Origin: PNAI01 sp035574295
Lineage (GTDB): Bacteria > Pseudomonadota > Alphaproteobacteria > Rhizobiales > Xanthobacteraceae
Assembly (NCBI GenBank): GCA_035574295.1
Contig: DATLYX010000129.1
Coordinates: forward strand, 1-15,427
Direction of reading: 5' to 3'
Length of the DNA: 15,427 nt
The position numbers and the translations under genes were made by a program. The notes beneath the pieces were generated by a model. The model was not told the DNA's origin, did no database searches, and saw nothing but the letters and a program-made list of their open reading frames with translations. Positions within the stretch are counted from its first letter, which is position 1; each line of letters begins with the position of its first letter. Of this stretch, positions 12,591 to 15,427 are shown piece by piece.

Positions 12591-13532
12591 TCAGCCGCTC
12601 TTCTCCAAATGTGCGCGCAATGCTTCGACCGATGCAAAGCGGATCGGCCCGGTCGGCAGAACAGCCTCGATCGAGCCGTCGGCGAACAGCGTATAGGCCA
12701 TGCCGTCGATCATTCCCGACTTCAGGATGGCGACCGGCCGGGGCCCTTCGGCCGGGGTTGCTCGCGGCGCCTGACTCTCCCTGGGCGCACGCTCGTCGGG
12801 GGCGGGTTTTGCGGCTTCGGACCTGCGGGCGCGTTCGACGGTCTCGGCACTGCGCGCAGGGCCTGGCCAAACCGTGTCGAAGTTGCCGTCCTGGGGGCGA
12901 TCAGTGCGCAGTGCATCGGTCCGCGACGGCTGGGCCGCTGCGCCGGAACCGAGTGGCGTCCAGGTTTTCGGTTCCGACGTCCTTGCCGGAGCTACGCCGG
13001 CGGCGTTCGCAGGCGGCCGTTGCGGGATCTGCGCTTGAGGCGGCTGCTGCGGCGGCTCCAAGCCTTGCGGCGACCGCGGCGGTTGCGGCGGTTGTGGCGC
13101 CAAAGACGCTTCCATTTCCTCGATGACCGCCCGCTCGCCAAGCGTCGGCTCGGCGTCCTTCGGCCGCAGCCACGCGATCGCAGTATCGGGCTCGGCCGAC
13201 GGGGCGGCAGCGAGTCTCGGCTCGATCGGCATGCCGCGGGTCATCGATTCCGACTTCGCAGCGCCCAGGAAACTCGCTTGTGCCGCAAATGGGTCAGTGA
13301 CGGAGTTCGCCGCGAGGGAAGCGCCGTGCATAGCATTGGCGTCGGCGATGCGCTTGAGCTGGTGGACCGCGGCGGCGAGCCCAATCAACAGAAGACCGCC
13401 CACTGCCGCCGTGGCGCCGGCGATGATGAGGGTGTTGCCGAAGCTGAACGCATGGACCGGTATGCCAAAGCCGATCGCGATGAAACCGGCGGCCGCGGTC
13501 AAGAGCCCAAGCAAGAAAAGACCAATATGCAT
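12591..13532 (-). CDS. Membrane protein with Pro/Ala-rich linker and conserved C-terminal module
   Basis: 313 residues. Two membrane helices at the N-terminus (about 3-25, LFLLGLLTAAAGFIAIGFGI, and 30-56, NTLIIAGATAAVGGLLLIGL) are joined to a long, low-complexity, Pro/Gln/Ala-rich region (about 110-260) that is probably disordered. The last about 48 residues form a compact module: VAILKSGMIDGMAYTLFADG, then SIEAVLPTGPIRFASVEALRAH. I recall similar C-termini in hypothetical proteins of Bradyrhizobium-like bacteria, but know no function. The C-terminal module should face the cytoplasm if the helices form a hairpin. Start ATG 13532 has AGGA 9 bases upstream and AAGG directly before it. It is transcribed away from the superoxide dismutase gene. 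A weak CCCC/GGGG hairpin lies directly after the stop. Confidence 0.8.
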   Translation of the reverse strand: MHIGLFLLGLLTAAAGFIAIGFGIPVHAFSFGNTLIIAGATAAVGGLLLIGLAAAVHQLKRIADANAMHGASLAANSVTDPFAAQASFLGAAKSESMTRGMPIEPRLAAAPSAEPDTAIAWLRPKDAEPTLGERAVIEEMEASLAPQPPQPPRSPQGLEPPQQPPQAQIPQRPPANAAGVAPARTSEPKTWTPLGSGAAAQPSRTDALRTDRPQDGNFDTVWPGPARSAETVERARRSEAAKPAPDERAPRESQAPRATPAEGPRPVAILKSGMIDGMAYTLFADGSIEAVLPTGPIRFASVEALRAHLEKSG

Positions 13533-13555
13533 CCTTATGCGTTCCTGTCGATCGT

Positions 13556-13588
13556 GGGCGCTATCTACGGGCGCCTATCTATGGGCAC
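13556..13588. repeat. Short tandem direct repeat upstream of the membrane-protein gene
   Basis: GGGCGCTATCTAC (13556-13568) is followed directly by GGGCGCCTATCTAT (13569-13582), then the start of a third unit, GGGCAC. It lies 24-56 bases before the membrane-protein ATG, in the divergent promoter region shared with sodB. It may be a regulator site or a small duplication. Confidence 0.45.
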
Positions 13589-13667
13589 TTTCGGTTGTCG
13601 GCGATCTGGCAACATATCAGGCGCCAAGTCCTACGGCAAAACTTGCAGCCGATCGCCGATTGCGAAG

Positions 13668-13686
13668 CGCCCTCCTCTCGAGGGCG
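13668..13686. repeat. GC-rich hairpin in the sodB upstream region
   Basis: CGCCCTC (13668-13674) and GAGGGCG (13680-13686) form a 7-bp stem with a CTCTC loop. A second small hairpin, GCCAC-CAGT-GTGGC (13703-13716), follows. Neither has a T-run. They may be part of the sodB leader or regulatory sites. Confidence 0.35.
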
Positions 13687-13795
13687 GCCTACCGTTGCTC
13701 TAGCCACCAGTGTGGCCTAATGATGGTGCCGCAGCCGCTCAGGCCGGTCATCGCTGAAAAAAGATCGGCCAGGGCTTTCTATGAGGAGGAGTCCC

Positions 13796-14398
13796 ATGGC
13801 GTTTTCCCTGCCCGACCTGCCCTACCCTTACGATGCGCTCGCCCCCTACATGTCGCGCGAGACGCTCGAATATCACCACGACAAGCACCATCTGGCCTAC
13901 GTGAACAACGGCAACAACCTGCTCAAAGGGACAGAGTGGGAAAACAAGCCACTCGAGGATGTGGTGAAGGGATCGTTCGGCAAGAACGCCGGCCTCTTCA
14001 ACAATGCGGGACAGCACTACAACCACATCCATTTCTGGAAATGGATGAAGCCGGGCGGCGGGGGCGACAAGATCCCCGGAAAGCTGAAAGCCAAAATCGA
14101 GGCGGACCTCGGCTCCGTCGCCAAGATGAAAGAGGATTTCATCCAAGCCGGGGTGACACAATTCGGCTCCGGCTGGTGCTGGCTTGCGGTCAAGGACGGC
14201 AAAATCATCGTCACCAAGACGCCCAACGGGGAAAGCCCGCTGGTGCACGGTGGAAAGCCCATCCTCGGCTGCGACGTGTGGGAACATTCATACTACATCG
14301 ACTATCGCAACCGGCGTCCGGATTATCTGAAAGCCTTCGTCGAGAATCTGGTGAACTGGGACTACGTGGCGGAAATGTACGAAGCCGCAATCAAGTAG
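13796..14398 (+). CDS. sodB: Superoxide dismutase, Fe type
   Basis: 200 residues, full length for SodB. It converts superoxide to oxygen and hydrogen peroxide in the cytoplasm. Metal ligands by comparison with E. coli FeSOD: His27 (LEYHHDKHH), His77 (GQHYNHIHFW), Asp160 and His164 (CDVWEHSYYIDY, the family signature). Gln73 in NNAGQ is at the position where FeSOD carries its active-site Gln, and the later MnSOD-type Gln is absent (TPNGESPL), so iron use is favoured; cambialism cannot be excluded from sequence. Start 13796 is chosen over 13781 because AGGAGGA (13784-13790) lies 5 bases upstream. The glycosyltransferase gene begins 10 bases after the stop and may be co-transcribed. Confidence 0.97.
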   Translation: MAFSLPDLPYPYDALAPYMSRETLEYHHDKHHLAYVNNGNNLLKGTEWENKPLEDVVKGSFGKNAGLFNNAGQHYNHIHFWKWMKPGGGGDKIPGKLKAKIEADLGSVAKMKEDFIQAGVTQFGSGWCWLAVKDGKIIVTKTPNGESPLVHGGKPILGCDVWEHSYYIDYRNRRPDYLKAFVENLVNWDYVAEMYEAAIK

Positions 14399-14408
14399 CC
14401 GGCTTCAG

Positions 14409-15427
14409 ATGCCCGACACGCGCCACGCCGACGCCCTCGCCGTCGGCGTGCTCGCGGCGGTGGCGCTCGTCGCTGCCGCAACCTTCCGTGACTACGGCCT
14501 GGGCTGGGACGACTATACGCACGCCCAGTACGGGCAGCTTCTGCTCGACTTCTATTCGTCCGGTTTTCGCGACACGCGCGCCTTCTCGTTCGTCAACCTC
14601 TACCGCTACGGCGGCGGGTTCGACCTGGCCGCTGCGTTGCTGGCAAAAGCGCTCCCCTTCGGCTTGTTCGAGACGCGGCGTCTTCTCGGCGCCGCTGTGG
14701 GTCTGATCGGGCTCGTTGCCGTCTGGCGGCTTGGCCGCCGCGCAGGCGGCCCGCTTGCAGGGCTGTTGGCGCTCGTGCTGCTGGCGACCTGCCCGCTCTA
14801 CTACGGCCATATGTTCATGAACCCGAAGGACGCGCCGTTCGCGGCCATGATGGCGGTGGCGCTGCTCGGCACCGTGCGGGCGCTCGACGAATACCCGCAT
14901 CCGAGGCCGGCCACCGTGCTGTTGCTTGGGCTCGGGTTCGGATTGTCGATCGGCTCGCGCATCCTGGGCGGCTTTGCGGTCGTGGGGGCCCTTCTTGCCG
15001 TGGCGCTGGTCGTTGCCGCGGAGGGGCGTGTGCAGGGAATGAGGCACGCCGCCACGCGGCTGGGAAACTTTCTGCGCGGTGTGCTGCCGGCCCTTGCGAT
15101 TGCGCTCGCGGCGATGGCGCTGGTCTGGCCCTCGTCGGTGCTTGATGTGCGCAATGTGCCGCGCGCGGTGCTCTATTTCTCGCAGTTCTTCGAGAAGCCG
15201 TGGCGGGAGCTCTACGGCGGCGAGCTCATTCTCGCGACGGAGATGCCGCGGTCCTATGTGCCGCTGCTGCTCGGCCTGAAGCTGCCGGAGATTCTTTTGG
15301 CCCTCGGGGTGGCGGGATTGATCTGGAGCCTGGTGACGGTGGGGCAACGCACGCTGCCGGCGGAGCGGCGCGCGATTTTTCTTTCCATCGCGCTGGCGGC
15401 GAGCCTGCCGGTTGCCGTGGCGCTGGT
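14409..15427 (+). CDS. Glycosyltransferase family 39-like integral membrane protein, 3'-partial
   Basis: The frame from ATG 14409 (MPDTRHADALAVGVLAAVAL) is open to the right edge; about 339 residues are visible and no stop is reached. It has many hydrophobic segments typical of polytopic GT-C fold transferases. The first extramembrane loop carries an acidic pair in GLGWDDYTHAQYGQ, where GT-C enzymes have their catalytic Asp. Conserved-looking motifs CPLYYGHMFMNPKDAPFA and GLSIGSRILGG follow. Such enzymes move sugars from polyprenyl-phosphate carriers to lipids, polysaccharides or proteins at the periplasmic face; the substrate here is unknown. It starts 10 bases after sodB without a clear ribosome binding site, suggesting coupling to sodB translation. 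Confidence 0.85.
   Translation, partial: MPDTRHADALAVGVLAAVALVAAATFRDYGLGWDDYTHAQYGQLLLDFYSSGFRDTRAFSFVNLYRYGGGFDLAAALLAKALPFGLFETRRLLGAAVGLIGLVAVWRLGRRAGGPLAGLLALVLLATCPLYYGHMFMNPKDAPFAAMMAVALLGTVRALDEYPHPRPATVLLLGLGFGLSIGSRILGGFAVVGALLAVALVVAAEGRVQGMRHAATRLGNFLRGVLPALAIALAAMALVWPSSVLDVRNVPRAVLYFSQFFEKPWRELYGGELILATEMPRSYVPLLLGLKLPEILLALGVAGLIWSLVTVGQRTLPAERRAIFLSIALAASLPVAVAL

Noticed and set aside
12342..13646. A 16-base near-repeat (CTACGGCAAAATTTGC at 12342 and CTACGGCAAAACTTGC at 13631) flanking the membrane-protein gene
   Set aside because: With one mismatch, about one such pair is expected by chance in 15 kb, and there is no target-site or mobile-element structure.
12609..13703. 364-codon + strand frame opposite the membrane-protein gene
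   Set aside because: Shadow of the Pro/Ala-rich coding region; Arg- and Gly-rich translation without domain features.
13123..14706. 527-codon + strand frame spanning the membrane-protein gene, sodB and the transferase start
   Set aside because: It overlaps three well-supported genes in other frames and resembles no protein.
14391..15347. 318-codon open frame on the minus strand at the right edge
   Set aside because: It is antisense to the GT39-like gene; composition is extreme in His, Arg and Gln, typical of shadow frames.

Overview
The window looks like a chromosomal segment of a high-GC alphaproteobacterium of the Hyphomicrobiales (Rhizobiales), most like the Bradyrhizobium/Xanthobacteraceae side. 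This is inferred from family content (MucR/Ros regulator, DUF5330, DUF6456, DUF1491 and DUF2336 proteins, a DUF1214/DUF1254 pair) and from GC-rich codon use. No database search was possible, so species-level placement is not attempted. I see no insertion sequence, prophage, CRISPR array, rRNA or tRNA; it reads as ordinary vertically inherited chromosome.

Layout. 1-2247 (+) is a bifunctional class A penicillin-binding protein whose start lies before the window. 2378-3492 (+) is a two-gene DUF1214/DUF1254 envelope operon. 4512-3500 (-) is a small conserved protein overlapping a lipoprotein gene. 4670-5683 (+) is a DUF2336 protein. 8681-5699 (-) is a probable operon of a membrane PAS histidine kinase (DivJ/PleC-like), a membrane-anchored peptidoglycan-binding-domain protein and a DUF1491 protein. 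9089-10053 (+) holds a DUF5330 protein and a SufE-like protein. 11285-10054 (-) is an overlapping pair: a stand-alone DnaA domain IV-like DNA-binding protein followed by a DUF6456 protein. 11884-11468 (-) is a MucR/Ros regulator. 13532-12591 (-) is a two-helix membrane protein with a conserved C-terminal module. 13796-14398 (+) is an iron-type superoxide dismutase, followed by a glycosyltransferase-family-39-like membrane protein that runs off the right edge.

The most interesting theme is cell-cycle control. A DivJ/PleC-like kinase, a free-standing DnaA DNA-binding domain and a MucR regulator lie within about 6 kb. A perfect TTAA-N7-TTAA sequence, the form recognised by the master regulator CtrA, sits directly upstream of the DnaA-like/DUF6456 operon. 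One-mismatch or one-base-spacing variants lie upstream of the DUF2336 gene and of the kinase. Together these suggest a CtrA-connected set of envelope and replication genes; that is inference, not proof. A second striking element is a tandem pair of near-identical palindromic sites exactly 21 bp apart, in the long gene-free region upstream of mucR, with no obvious target gene.

Two gene-free stretches exceed 300 bases: 8682-9088 (divergent promoter region) and 11885-12590 (AT-richer mucR leader/promoter region plus the tandem operator-like sites).
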